From contig NZ_JBHWLR010000004.1 of the NCBI RefSeq assembly GCF_042731755.1, positions 248,001 through 312,000 on the forward strand: DNA of 64,000 bases, read 5' to 3'. Source of the DNA: Promicromonospora sp042731755. GTDB lineage: Bacteria > Actinomycetota > Actinomycetes > Actinomycetales > Cellulomonadaceae. Positions 6,799 through 15,002 of this stretch are shown piece by piece. Each line of letters opens with the position of its first letter. Position 1 is the first letter of the stretch. The notes under the pieces were generated by a model. The model searched no databases and had not been told where the DNA came from. It saw only the letters and a program-made list of their open reading frames with translations. The position numbers and the translations under genes were made by a program.

Positions 6799-8469
6799 TC
6801 AGACCCGGGCGGTGGAGAAGCGCAGCTTCTCGGGGGTGGCGTCCGCGGCCGTCTTGCGCAGGAACGCCCGACGGTGCACCGAGAAGGCGTTCCGGTCGTC
6901 GAAGAAGTCGCGGGCCATCTCGGCCAGCTCGATGGTCTGGTAGTACGACAGCGGCCGGTCCGTGGCGCGGCGCTCCGCGCGCGCGGCGAGCATCCAGCCG
7001 AGCGTGGCGGGCTCCTCGTACCCCTGCGCAGCCGAGGACAGCCAGGTGGTGAACTCGCCCCACTCGCGCGGCCCGACGGCGCTGATCAGCCCGATGCGGG
7101 CCGCCTCAGCCACCGAGATCGGCAGCTTGCGCGACAGCAGCAGCGATGCGCGGTGGTCCCCGACCCGGGCCGGCATGCTCCACGAGTGCAGCTCGGAGCC
7201 GTAGATCCCCATGTCGTAGTACGGGTTGAGGACGACGCCCTCGCGGGCGAGCGTGACGTCCGCGCACAGCCCGGCCATGACGCCGCCGGCGCCGGCGTTC
7301 GCCGTGAACGCGGCGACCGTGAGCTGCTCGGCGGTGGCGATCGCGAGGCACAGCTCGTCGATGGCGCAGATGTTCTCCCAGGCCTCGGCGGCCGGGTCCG
7401 GCGACGCGTCGACGGTGCCCAGGTGGATGCCGTTGGAGAACGCGTGCTCGGTGCCCTTGATGACGAGCACCCGGGTGTCCTCGGTGAGGGCCTTCTCGAC
7501 GGCGCTGGTCATGCGGCGGCACTGCTCGGTGTACATCGCGCCGCTGTAGGACCTGAACGTCAGGTAGCCGACGGCGCCGTCGCGCACGTAGGTGGTCTCG
7601 GCCAGGGCGTCCGGGATGCGGCGGAACGGGGCGTTGCTCGCGTCGATGACCTGGGCGGCCGGCAGCTTGGTGCCGCGGCGTCCGCTCAGCTCGGCGGCGT
7701 AGCCGACCCAGAGCGTGCCGACGCCGCAGGCGATCGCCACTGCGTCGAGGTTGCGGCCCACGACGGTGCCGGGTTGCGCGCCGGTGTGCTCCGGCGACGC
7801 GACGGCGTCGAAGATGCAGACCGACCGGCCGTTCACGCCCGCCGGGGCGCCGGGGGCGCCGTCCGCGGCGGCGACGAGCCGCTCCAGCTCGGCGGCGGGA
7901 CGGCTCCAGTCGACCCGGAAGTCCTCGCGGCGCAGGAGCGGCAGCTCGCCGCTGACCGGCACGATCCGCAGGCAGGCCTCGGCGGGGATGGGCCGCTCGC
8001 CGTCGGCGACCTTGCGGACCACCTCGCCGATGCAGGCCATCGCGGCGTCCGCGACCCGGCTGTTGTACAGGGCGCTCTTGGAGATCGGCTGGTCCGGCAT
8101 GTCGAAGACGGCGGTGGCCCACACCGGGCCGGCGTCCAGCTCCTCGACTGCGGACAGGGCCGTGACGCCCCACCGGTCACGGCCGTCGCGGATCGCGTGG
8201 TCCAGCGACGAGGGCCCGCGGTCGCCCACGGGGCCCGGGTGCACGATGACGGTCGGCCAGCGGTCGTAGATCATGTCCGGCACGCGGTGCTTGAGGAACG
8301 GGCACAGGATCAGGTCCGGGTCCGCCCGCTCGACGGCGCGGGTCATGGCGGCGCCCGACTCGAAGGTCGGGGCGAGCTCGACTCCGACGTCGTGCCCCTG
8401 CTCCCGCAGGGAGCACCAGACCCGCTGGGTAAGACCGTTGAAGGCAGAAACCAGCAGGAGGATCCTCAT
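6799..8469 (-). CDS. hypX: HypX/HoxX-like formyltransferase plus enoyl-CoA hydratase protein
   Basis: I start the gene at ATG 8469 (MRILLLVSAFNGLTQRVW), which matches the N-terminus expected for the family and gives 556 residues. Residues 1 to about 260 are a formyltransferase-like domain (VHPGPVGDRGPSSLD at 76-90, then GVTALSAVEELDAGPVWAT). From about 320 the protein is a crotonase fold with HAFSNGIHLG, the glycine-rich GAGGVMAGLCAD and the HypX hallmark GVVLNPYYDMGIYGSE. HypX converts a one-carbon formyl group to CO for the active site of oxygen-exposed [NiFe]-hydrogenases. No hydrogenase or other hyp gene lies in this window, so the partner is elsewhere or the protein has another role. Confidence 0.8.
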   Translation of the reverse strand: MRILLLVSAFNGLTQRVWCSLREQGHDVGVELAPTFESGAAMTRAVERADPDLILCPFLKHRVPDMIYDRWPTVIVHPGPVGDRGPSSLDHAIRDGRDRWGVTALSAVEELDAGPVWATAVFDMPDQPISKSALYNSRVADAAMACIGEVVRKVADGERPIPAEACLRIVPVSGELPLLRREDFRVDWSRPAAELERLVAAADGAPGAPAGVNGRSVCIFDAVASPEHTGAQPGTVVGRNLDAVAIACGVGTLWVGYAAELSGRRGTKLPAAQVIDASNAPFRRIPDALAETTYVRDGAVGYLTFRSYSGAMYTEQCRRMTSAVEKALTEDTRVLVIKGTEHAFSNGIHLGTVDASPDPAAEAWENICAIDELCLAIATAEQLTVAAFTANAGAGGVMAGLCADVTLAREGVVLNPYYDMGIYGSELHSWSMPARVGDHRASLLLSRKLPISVAEAARIGLISAVGPREWGEFTTWLSSAAQGYEEPATLGWMLAARAERRATDRPLSYYQTIELAEMARDFFDDRNAFSVHRRAFLRKTAADATPEKLRFSTARV

Positions 8470-8611
8470 CGGACGGTGGACTCCTAAATCGCACGGACGA
8501 GCTCTGGGGGCGCCCCGCAGCCTAACCAGGGACGGCATTCGGGACAATGTGCCGCGGTGGTTCACATTCACCCGTGCGAAATCTTCACACGTGGACCACG
8601 GCGGAGGGTGT

Positions 8612-9748
8612 TCAGCCCTGAGGGCGCAGGGCTATCGCCATCGCCTCCAGCGCGAGGAGCGGCGCCACGTTGCCGTCCAGCCGGGTGCGGGCCACGCCGA
8701 TCGAGTCCATGCGGCGCACCGTCTGCTCGGGGGTCGAGTCGGCGGCCAGCGCGCGCACGGTCTCGGCGAGCTCGGCGTTGACCAGGTCGACCTCGGCCCC
8801 GAGCTGCACCACGAGCACGTCCCGGTACAGCGACAGCAGGTCCACCATCGCGCGGTCGAGCACGTCGCGCTGGTGCCGCGTGGCGCGGCGCTTCTGGTCG
8901 TCCTCGAGCTGCTTGAGCTGGGAGCGCAGGCGCGGCGGCAGCGTCTCGCCGTCGGCCACGCCGAGCGCGCGCAGCAGCTCGGCCTTCTCGGCGGCGTCGC
9001 GCTCCTGGGTGGCGGAGACGGCCTCCGCCTTGGCGACGTCCACGAGCTCGCCCGCGGCGAGCACGGCGTCGCCGACGCCGCGGATGCGCCGCGCGATGCT
9101 CAGCACCGCGGTGCGGCGTTCGCGCGCCCCGGCGTCCCGCGCCAGGCGCTTGGCCAGGCCCACGTGGCTCTGGGCCGCGCGGGCCGCGCTCAGGGCGACC
9201 GCGGGGTCCGCGCCGTCGCGCCGCACCAGCAGGTCGGCGACGGCCTCGGGCGGCGGCACGCGCAGCACCACGGACCGGCAGCGCGACCGGATCGTCGGCA
9301 GCACGTCCTGGACCGACGGCGCGCACAGCACCCAGACCGTGTGCGGCGGCGGCTCCTCGATGGCCTTGAGCAGCACGTTGGTGGTGCGCTCCGCCATGCG
9401 GTCGGCGTCCTCGATGACGATCACGCGCCACCGGCCGCCCGACGGTGAGCGGGACGCCGTCATGATCAGGTCGCGCACCTCGTCGATGGCGATGACCACC
9501 TTCTCCGTGGCCAGCAGCGTCACGTCCGGGTGGGTGCCCGCCATGGTCGTGGTGCACGACCGGCAGACACCGCAGCCGCCGTCCGGGCACTGGAGCGCCG
9601 CGGCGAAGGCCCGCGCGGCGACCGACCGGCCCGAGCCGGGCGGGCCGGTCACGAGCCAGGCGTGCGTCATCGCGGCCGGGTTGGCCACGGCGCCCTGCAG
9701 CACGGCGACGGCGGACTCCTGCCCGACGACGTCGTCCCACACGGTCAC
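8612..9748 (-). CDS. holB: DNA polymerase III subunit delta'
   Basis: The start is GTG 9748, which overlaps the tmk stop as GTGA, so translation is coupled; the product has 378 residues (VTVWDDVVGQESAVAVLQ). It shows the clamp-loader AAA+ plan: TGPPGSGRSVAARAF (P-loop region), a zinc module CPDGGCGVCRSC, IAIDEVRDLI and a sensor region DADRMAERTTNVLLKAIEEPP, followed by the arginine-finger-like SRCR. Delta' is the stator of the clamp loader that opens the beta clamp at replication forks. The pairing tmk-holB is a common actinobacterial arrangement. The final 120 residues are helical and poorly conserved, as usual. Confidence 0.93.
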   Translation of the reverse strand: MTVWDDVVGQESAVAVLQGAVANPAAMTHAWLVTGPPGSGRSVAARAFAAALQCPDGGCGVCRSCTTTMAGTHPDVTLLATEKVVIAIDEVRDLIMTASRSPSGGRWRVIVIEDADRMAERTTNVLLKAIEEPPPHTVWVLCAPSVQDVLPTIRSRCRSVVLRVPPPEAVADLLVRRDGADPAVALSAARAAQSHVGLAKRLARDAGARERRTAVLSIARRIRGVGDAVLAAGELVDVAKAEAVSATQERDAAEKAELLRALGVADGETLPPRLRSQLKQLEDDQKRRATRHQRDVLDRAMVDLLSLYRDVLVVQLGAEVDLVNAELAETVRALAADSTPEQTVRRMDSIGVARTRLDGNVAPLLALEAMAIALRPQG

Positions 9749-10449
9749 GTGCGGTCCTCGCCGTCGGCGGCCGGGTCGGACCCGGTGACGCTCGCGGCCT
9801 CGGTGACCACCGGCGTCAGGCCCAGGCGGGCCGCGACGTCCACCCGGATCTGCGCCTGGATGTCGTCGACCGGGGCCGCGGCGTCGATGACCACCCAGCG
9901 CTCCGGGTCGGCCGCCGCGCGCTGGAGGAACGTGTCCCGGACCCGGGTGTGGAACTCGACCCCGGCCCGCTCCAGCCGGTCGAGCTCGCCCTTGCCCTCG
10001 GCTGCGGCGCGGCGGGCGGCGGCCGCCTCGGGGTCGAGGTCGAGCAGGATCGTGATGTCCGTCCGCAGGCCCTTGGTGGCCCACAGGGAGAGGTGCTCCA
10101 CCTCGCCCGGGGGCAGGTCGCGCCCGCCCGCCTGGTAGGCGATCGAGGAGTCGACGTAGCGGTCGGTGACCACCACGGCGCCGCGCTCCAGCGCGGGGCG
10201 CACCACGGTCTCGACGTGGTGGGCGCGGTCCGCCGCGTAGATGAGCGCCTCGGCCCGCGGGCCCATGTCCTGGCCGTGCATGACCGCGGCCCGCAGCTCC
10301 TTGCCGAGCGTGGTGGCGCCCGGCTCGAACGTGAGCAGGACCTCGCGGCCCGTCAGGTCCGCCAGCCAGTCGCCGAGGAGGCGTGACTGGGTCGACTTGC
10401 CCACGCCCTCGCCGCCCTCGAAGGAGATGAAGTAGCCCGGTGCGTTCAC
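9745..10449 (-). CDS. tmk: Thymidylate kinase
   Basis: The 234-residue product phosphorylates dTMP to dTDP with ATP in the cytoplasm. The P-loop is GGEGVGKST (residues 12-20) directly after FISFE. The TMP-binding signature is TDRYVDSSIAYQAGGRDLP, and the LID region follows (EAAAARRAAAEGKGELDRLE), with basic residues rather than in the P-loop, as in the actinobacterial enzyme. The C-terminal tail past residue 205 is Gly/Asp rich and not part of the catalytic fold. It overlaps holB by 4 bases. A promoter must lie in the 84-bp gap shared with the divergent gene at 10534. Confidence 0.95.
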   Translation of the reverse strand: MNAPGYFISFEGGEGVGKSTQSRLLGDWLADLTGREVLLTFEPGATTLGKELRAAVMHGQDMGPRAEALIYAADRAHHVETVVRPALERGAVVVTDRYVDSSIAYQAGGRDLPPGEVEHLSLWATKGLRTDITILLDLDPEAAAARRAAAEGKGELDRLERAGVEFHTRVRDTFLQRAAADPERWVVIDAAAPVDDIQAQIRVDVAARLGLTPVVTEAASVTGSDPAADGEDRT

Positions 10450-10533
10450 GCCGCCACCCTAACCGGGCCCGCTGACATCGACCCGGCCGGCCCCCGCTGG
10501 GCGACGCCCGCGCAGTCGGCGCACGATGGGGAC

Positions 10534-10935
10534 ATGGACGACAACGAGCAGAGCATCACGCCGATGACCGTGGACGAGTGCTGGGAGTTCCTCTCGATGC
10601 AGCCCATCGGGCGGCTCGGCACCGCCGTCGCCGGCGAGCCGGAGATCTTCCCCCTGAACTTCGCGGTCGCGGACCGGACCATCTACTTCCACACCATCCC
10701 GGGGACGAAGGTCGCGGAGGTGGCGATCAACGAGAAGGTCGCGTTCGAGGTGGACCAGTGGGGTCCCGAGATCGCCTACAGCGTCGTCGTGAAGGGCACC
10801 GCGGAGATCCTGGAGACCGACGCCGACATCGCGGCGGCCGAGTCGACCAACCTGATCAGCTACCTGGAGGACACCCGGGACACCTGGGTGCGCATCACAC
10901 CCGCCCAGGTGACCGGCCGCCGGCTGCGCCGCTGA
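10534..10935 (+). CDS. Pyridoxamine 5'-phosphate oxidase-fold flavoprotein (NimA-like)
   Basis: The 133-residue product is a single split-barrel domain: TVDECWEFLSMQPIGRLGTA, then PEIFPLNFAVADRTIYFHTIPGTKV, then VAFEVDQWGPEIAYSVVVKG. This fits the Pyridox_ox_2 group (PF12900) of small FMN- or F420-binding proteins rather than true PdxH. Members reduce or bind various cofactors; a few resemble nitroimidazole reductases. The substrate is unknown. It is transcribed divergently from tmk and convergently with topA, whose stop lies 25 bases past its own. Confidence 0.8.
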   Translation: MDDNEQSITPMTVDECWEFLSMQPIGRLGTAVAGEPEIFPLNFAVADRTIYFHTIPGTKVAEVAINEKVAFEVDQWGPEIAYSVVVKGTAEILETDADIAAAESTNLISYLEDTRDTWVRITPAQVTGRRLRR

Positions 10936-10959
10936 CGCGCACACCCGGCGGCTCCCCGG

Positions 10960-13770
10960 CTACTCCTTGGTGGACGTGCTCTTCGCCGGGGCCTTCTTGG
11001 CCGGGGCCTTCTTCGCGGGCGCCTTCTTGGCGGGTGCCTTCTTCGCCGGGGTGCGCTTCTTCGCCGGACCCTGCGCGCGCTTCTCCGCGAGCAGCTCGAT
11101 GGCGCGCTCGGCCGTGACGGACTCCGGCGTGACGTCGCGCGGCAGGGTGCGGTTGGTCTCGCCGTCGGTCACGTAGGGACCGAACCGACCGTCCTTGACC
11201 TGGATCGGCTTGCCGCTCGTCGGGTCGTCGCCGAGCTCGCGCAGCGGCGGCGTCGCGGTGCGACCGCGGCCCCGCTTGGGCTGCTTGTAGATCTCCAGCG
11301 CCTCCTCCAGGGTGACCGTGAACATGGCCTCCTCGGACGGCAGGGTGCGCGAGTCCGTGCCCTTCTTCAGGTACGGGCCGTAGCGGCCGTTCTGCGCGGT
11401 GATCTCGTCGCCCGACTCCGGGTCGGTGCCCACGACCCGCGGCAGCGACATGAGCTGCAGCGCGTCCTCCAGCGTCACCGAGTCGAGGGCCTGCGTCTTG
11501 AGCAGCGACGCCGTGCGCGGCTTGGGCAGGGCGGCCAGCGCCCGCTTCTTCGCCGCGGCCGACAGGTCCGGGTCAAGGTCCGGCTCGGGCAGCTGCTCCG
11601 TCACGTACGGGCCGTAGCGGCCGTTCTTCGCCACGATCGGGTTGCCCGACTCGGGGTGCGTGCCGAGCACGCGGCCGTCGTCGGCGCCCGCCGCGAGCAG
11701 CTCGCGTGCCTTGGCGACCGTCAGCTCGTCGGGCGCGACGTCGTCCGGCACCGAGGCGCGGGGCGGGGTCTTGCCCTCCTCGACCTCGGCCGCGAGGTCC
11801 TCCAGGTACGGGCCGTAGCGGCCCACGCGCACCCGGATGCCCTCGCCGATGTCCACGGAGTTGATCGCCGCGGCGTCGATCTCGCCCAGGTTCTCCACGA
11901 GCGCCCGCAGGCCGCCGCCGTCGCTGTCCACGCCGAGCGCGTCCGACGTGCCGACGTTGCCCGGGCCCTCGCCGAAGTAGAACTCCTGCAGCCAGGCCAC
12001 GCGCTCCCTGGAGCCGGCCGCGATCTGGTCGAGGTCCTCCTCCATGGTGGCCGTGAAGTCGTAGTCGACCAGCCGGTCGAAGTGCTCCTCCAGCAGGCGG
12101 ATCACCGCGAACGCGAGCCAGGTCGGCACCAGGGCCTGGCCCCGCGTGATGACGTAGCCGCGGTCCTGGATGGTCGAGATGGTCGCGGCGTACGTGGACG
12201 GGCGGCCGATGCCGCGCTCCTCCAGCGCCTTGACCAGCGAGGCCTCCGTGTACCGGGCGGGCGGCGTGGTGGAGTGGCCGTCGGCGGCGAGGTCGGTGCC
12301 GGTCAGCGCGTCGCCCTCGGCCATCGTCGGCAGGCGCGTCTCCTTCGCGGCTGCGGCACCCTCGGCGGCGTCGTTGTCGGCGTCCGCACCCTCCTCGTAC
12401 GCGGCCAGGAAGCCGCGGAACGAGATCACCGTGCCCGACGCCGAGAACACCGCCTCGTTGCCGTCCTGCGCGCCGCCGGAGACGGTCGCGCCGAGCCGGA
12501 CGGACGCCGTCGACCCCTTGGCGTCGGCCATCTGCGAGGCCACGGTGCGCTTCCAGATCAGCTCGTACAGCCGGAACTGGTCGCCGCTCAGCTCGCCGGC
12601 GACCTGCGCCGGGGTGCGGAACGAGTCACCCGCGGGGCGGATCGCCTCGTGCGCCTCCTGGGCGCCCTTCGCCTTGCTGGCGTAGAGGCGGGGCGCGCCC
12701 GGGACGTACTCGGCGCCGTACAGCTCGGCGGCCTGCCGCCGCGCGGCGTCCGTCGCCTCCTTCGACAGCGAGGGGCTGTCGGTACGCATGTAGGTGATGT
12801 AGCCGTTCTCGTACAGGCCCTGCGCGGTGCGCATCGCCTGGCGCGACGACATCCGCAGCTTGCGGCCCGCCTCCTGCTGCATGGTGGAGGTGGTGAACGG
12901 CGCCGCCGGACGGCGCGTGTACGGCTTGGTCTCCAGGCTGCGGACGGCGAAGTCGGCGGCCTCCAGCCCGGCGACGACGGCGCGGGCGGCCGCCTCGTCG
13001 AGCTGCACCACACCGGTGCGGACCTTCAGCCGGCCCCGGTCGTCGAAGTCACGGCCCGACGCGACCTTCTGGCCCGCGAGCTGCGTGAGCCGGGCGCGGA
13101 AGGAGGGCTGGCCGCCGTCCGCCCCCTCCGGGACCGCGAACGTGCCCGCGACGTCCCAGTAGTCCGCGGACACGAACGCCATGCGCTCGCGCTCGCGCTC
13201 GACCACCAGGCGCGTCGCCACCGACTGCACCCGGCCGGCCGACAGGCCCTGGCGCACCTTGCGCCACAGCACCGGCGAGACCTCGTAGCCGTACAGGCGG
13301 TCGAGGATGCGCCGCGTCTCCTGGGCGTCCACCAGGTCCTGGTCCAGCTCGCGCGTGTTCTCCAGGGCGCGGAGGATCGCGTCCCGCGTGATCTCGTGGA
13401 AGACCATGCGCTTGACCGGGACCTTGGGCTTGAGCTCCTGGATCAGGTGCCAGGCGATGGCCTCGCCCTCGCGGTCCTCATCGGTCGCGAGGAAGAGCTC
13501 GTCGGCGTCCTTGAGGGCCTTCTTGAGCTCGGAGACCTTCTTCTTCTTGTCCGCGTGGACCACGTAGTACGGGTCGAAGCCGTTGTCGACGTCGACGGAG
13601 AACTTGCCGTACGGGCCCTTCTTCATCTCCGCGGGGAGGTCCTTGGGCTGCGGGAGGTCGCGAATGTGCCCCACGCTGGCTTCGACCTCGTAGCCGTCAC
13701 CGAGATAGCTCTGGATCTTGCGAGCCTTCGTGGGCGACTCGACGATCACGAGCTTGCGTGCCTGGGACAT
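10960..13770 (-). CDS. topA: DNA topoisomerase I
   Basis: The 936-residue type IA topoisomerase begins MSQARKLVIVESPTKARKI, the start of the Toprim domain, and has the metal site ATDEDREGEAIAWHL. The catalytic Tyr is in ITYMRTDSPSLS. The C-terminal third contains several copies of the actinobacterial zinc-free repeat with the core NGRYGPYV/DGRFGPYV, used for DNA binding and strand passage. The last 35 residues are a Lys/Ala/Pro tail built from repeats of KKAPA, encoded by a near-perfect tandem DNA repeat (about 10980-11050); in mycobacteria such basic tails assist processive relaxation. The enzyme relaxes negative supercoils and is essential. Length and domain order are normal. Confidence 0.97.
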   Translation of the reverse strand: MSQARKLVIVESPTKARKIQSYLGDGYEVEASVGHIRDLPQPKDLPAEMKKGPYGKFSVDVDNGFDPYYVVHADKKKKVSELKKALKDADELFLATDEDREGEAIAWHLIQELKPKVPVKRMVFHEITRDAILRALENTRELDQDLVDAQETRRILDRLYGYEVSPVLWRKVRQGLSAGRVQSVATRLVVERERERMAFVSADYWDVAGTFAVPEGADGGQPSFRARLTQLAGQKVASGRDFDDRGRLKVRTGVVQLDEAAARAVVAGLEAADFAVRSLETKPYTRRPAAPFTTSTMQQEAGRKLRMSSRQAMRTAQGLYENGYITYMRTDSPSLSKEATDAARRQAAELYGAEYVPGAPRLYASKAKGAQEAHEAIRPAGDSFRTPAQVAGELSGDQFRLYELIWKRTVASQMADAKGSTASVRLGATVSGGAQDGNEAVFSASGTVISFRGFLAAYEEGADADNDAAEGAAAAKETRLPTMAEGDALTGTDLAADGHSTTPPARYTEASLVKALEERGIGRPSTYAATISTIQDRGYVITRGQALVPTWLAFAVIRLLEEHFDRLVDYDFTATMEEDLDQIAAGSRERVAWLQEFYFGEGPGNVGTSDALGVDSDGGGLRALVENLGEIDAAAINSVDIGEGIRVRVGRYGPYLEDLAAEVEEGKTPPRASVPDDVAPDELTVAKARELLAAGADDGRVLGTHPESGNPIVAKNGRYGPYVTEQLPEPDLDPDLSAAAKKRALAALPKPRTASLLKTQALDSVTLEDALQLMSLPRVVGTDPESGDEITAQNGRYGPYLKKGTDSRTLPSEEAMFTVTLEEALEIYKQPKRGRGRTATPPLRELGDDPTSGKPIQVKDGRFGPYVTDGETNRTLPRDVTPESVTAERAIELLAEKRAQGPAKKRTPAKKAPAKKAPAKKAPAKKAPAKSTSTKE

Positions 13771-13991
13771 CCGGTCCTGCCTGCTTCCTGCTGGGTCTGG
13801 GGACGTGCGCCGGGTGGCGTTGGAGAGTTCACGGTACGCCAGGCACGACGGATCGCACCCTATCCGGGCTCACAGCGGGCTGCCCGGTGGTTTCACATGA
13901 CCGTGGTGATTTTCACTCGTGGCGTCAACGACACGGGGAGTCTCACACCAACGACACGGTCTCTTCAGGAGGCTCCTCTACGGTGGGGCCC

Positions 13992-14933
13992 ATGACCGAC
14001 CGCACCCTCCCGCCGCGCGACCTGCCGCGACCCCTGCAGGTGGGGAGCGTCGCCAGCCCGATGCCCGGCCGGACGGCGGGCCTCCGGCCCCGGGTGGGGC
14101 CGCGCGTCGTCGCCGCCGTGGTCGCGGCGCTGGCGCTGTGGGGCGTGTGGGCCACCTGGGACGTCTTCGTCCGCTCGGGCCGCGGCCAGCACGCCGACCA
14201 GCTCGCGCTCGAGGGCGCCGCCCGCGGGCAGGGCGTGCTCTGGGAGCTCGCCGAGCCCGTGCTCGGTGTGGTGTCCAACTCGTTCGTCGGCCTGGGCCTG
14301 GCGGTCGCCGTGGTGCTGGCGCTGGCCCGCGGACGCTGGTGGCTCGCGGCACAGGTGGTGATCCTGGTGGCCGGCGCGAACCTCACCACGCAGGTGCTCA
14401 AGCACGTGGTGCTCGACCGGCCCGCGCTGCTCGACATCGCGCGCGCCGACATCAACACCCTCCCCAGCGGGCACACGACCGTCGCCGCGTCCGTCGCCGC
14501 CGGGCTGCTCATCGCTGTGCCGCGGCGCTGGCGGCCGCTCGTCGCGCTGGCCGGCGCGGCCTACACGGCGGCGACCGGGGTGTCCACGCTGATCGGGCAG
14601 TGGCACCGGCCGTCCGACGTCGTCGCCGCCATCCTCGTCGTGCTCGCCTGGAGCGCCGGCGTGTGCGCGCTGAGCTCGTCGTCGTCCCTGGACCAGCCGC
14701 GCACCGGAGCGGAGCCGGGGACGTCGGGCGCGGCCGGGCTGCTGCTGCTCGGCGCCGTCGTCTGCGGCGCCCTCGGCCTCGGCGCGCTGGGCAGCGTGCG
14801 CGGCTACGGCTGGGCCCTGCCGATCGGCGGCGACCTCACGGCCTACATGGGCGGCGCGCTCGGGGTGGTGGCCGTGACCCTCGGCTCGTTCGCGCTGATG
14901 CTCCTGGTCCGCCAGTCCACGGCCCGCCCCTGA
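13992..14933 (+). CDS. PAP2-family membrane phosphatase
   Basis: The start ATG 13992 (MTDRTLPPRDLPRPLQ) gives 313 residues; AGGAGG lies about 20 bases upstream, rather far. The PAP2 signature appears as KHVVLDRPALLD, PSGHTTVAAS and GQWHRPSDVVAA, carrying the Arg, the two catalytic His and the Asp. Six hydrophobic segments surround these motifs. Family members dephosphorylate lipid phosphates such as undecaprenyl pyrophosphate or phosphatidate at the outer membrane face. The 220-bp gap to the divergent topA gene holds both promoters. It is closed by a strong hairpin 8 bases after the stop. Confidence 0.88.
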   Translation: MTDRTLPPRDLPRPLQVGSVASPMPGRTAGLRPRVGPRVVAAVVAALALWGVWATWDVFVRSGRGQHADQLALEGAARGQGVLWELAEPVLGVVSNSFVGLGLAVAVVLALARGRWWLAAQVVILVAGANLTTQVLKHVVLDRPALLDIARADINTLPSGHTTVAASVAAGLLIAVPRRWRPLVALAGAAYTAATGVSTLIGQWHRPSDVVAAILVVLAWSAGVCALSSSSSLDQPRTGAEPGTSGAAGLLLLGAVVCGALGLGALGSVRGYGWALPIGGDLTAYMGGALGVVAVTLGSFALMLLVRQSTARP

Positions 14934-14940
14934 ACCCAGA

Positions 14941-14989
14941 ACGTGTCAGACGCTCAGGCCACCGAGGGTGACCTGAGCGTCTGACACGT
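14941..14989. terminator. Bidirectional hairpin, copy 1 of a repeated palindrome
   Basis: A stem of 18 bp (ACGTGTCAGACGCTCAGG and its complement) with an 11-base loop lies between the convergent PAP2 gene and the protease gene at 15003. The same arms recur at 34153-34191, 38085-38132 and, degenerate, at 55183-55230. Confidence 0.75.
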
Positions 14990-15002
14990 CAGGGAACGGG
15001 GA

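Noticed and set aside
10980..11050. Tandem repeat that might suggest a CRISPR array
   Set aside because: The units are contiguous without spacers and encode the KKAPA tail of topoisomerase I. No CRISPR array or cas gene was seen in the window.
11656..13995. Long plus-strand frame opposite topA
   Set aside because: Shadow frame with Arg/Val/Ala-rich content; topA is unmistakable.
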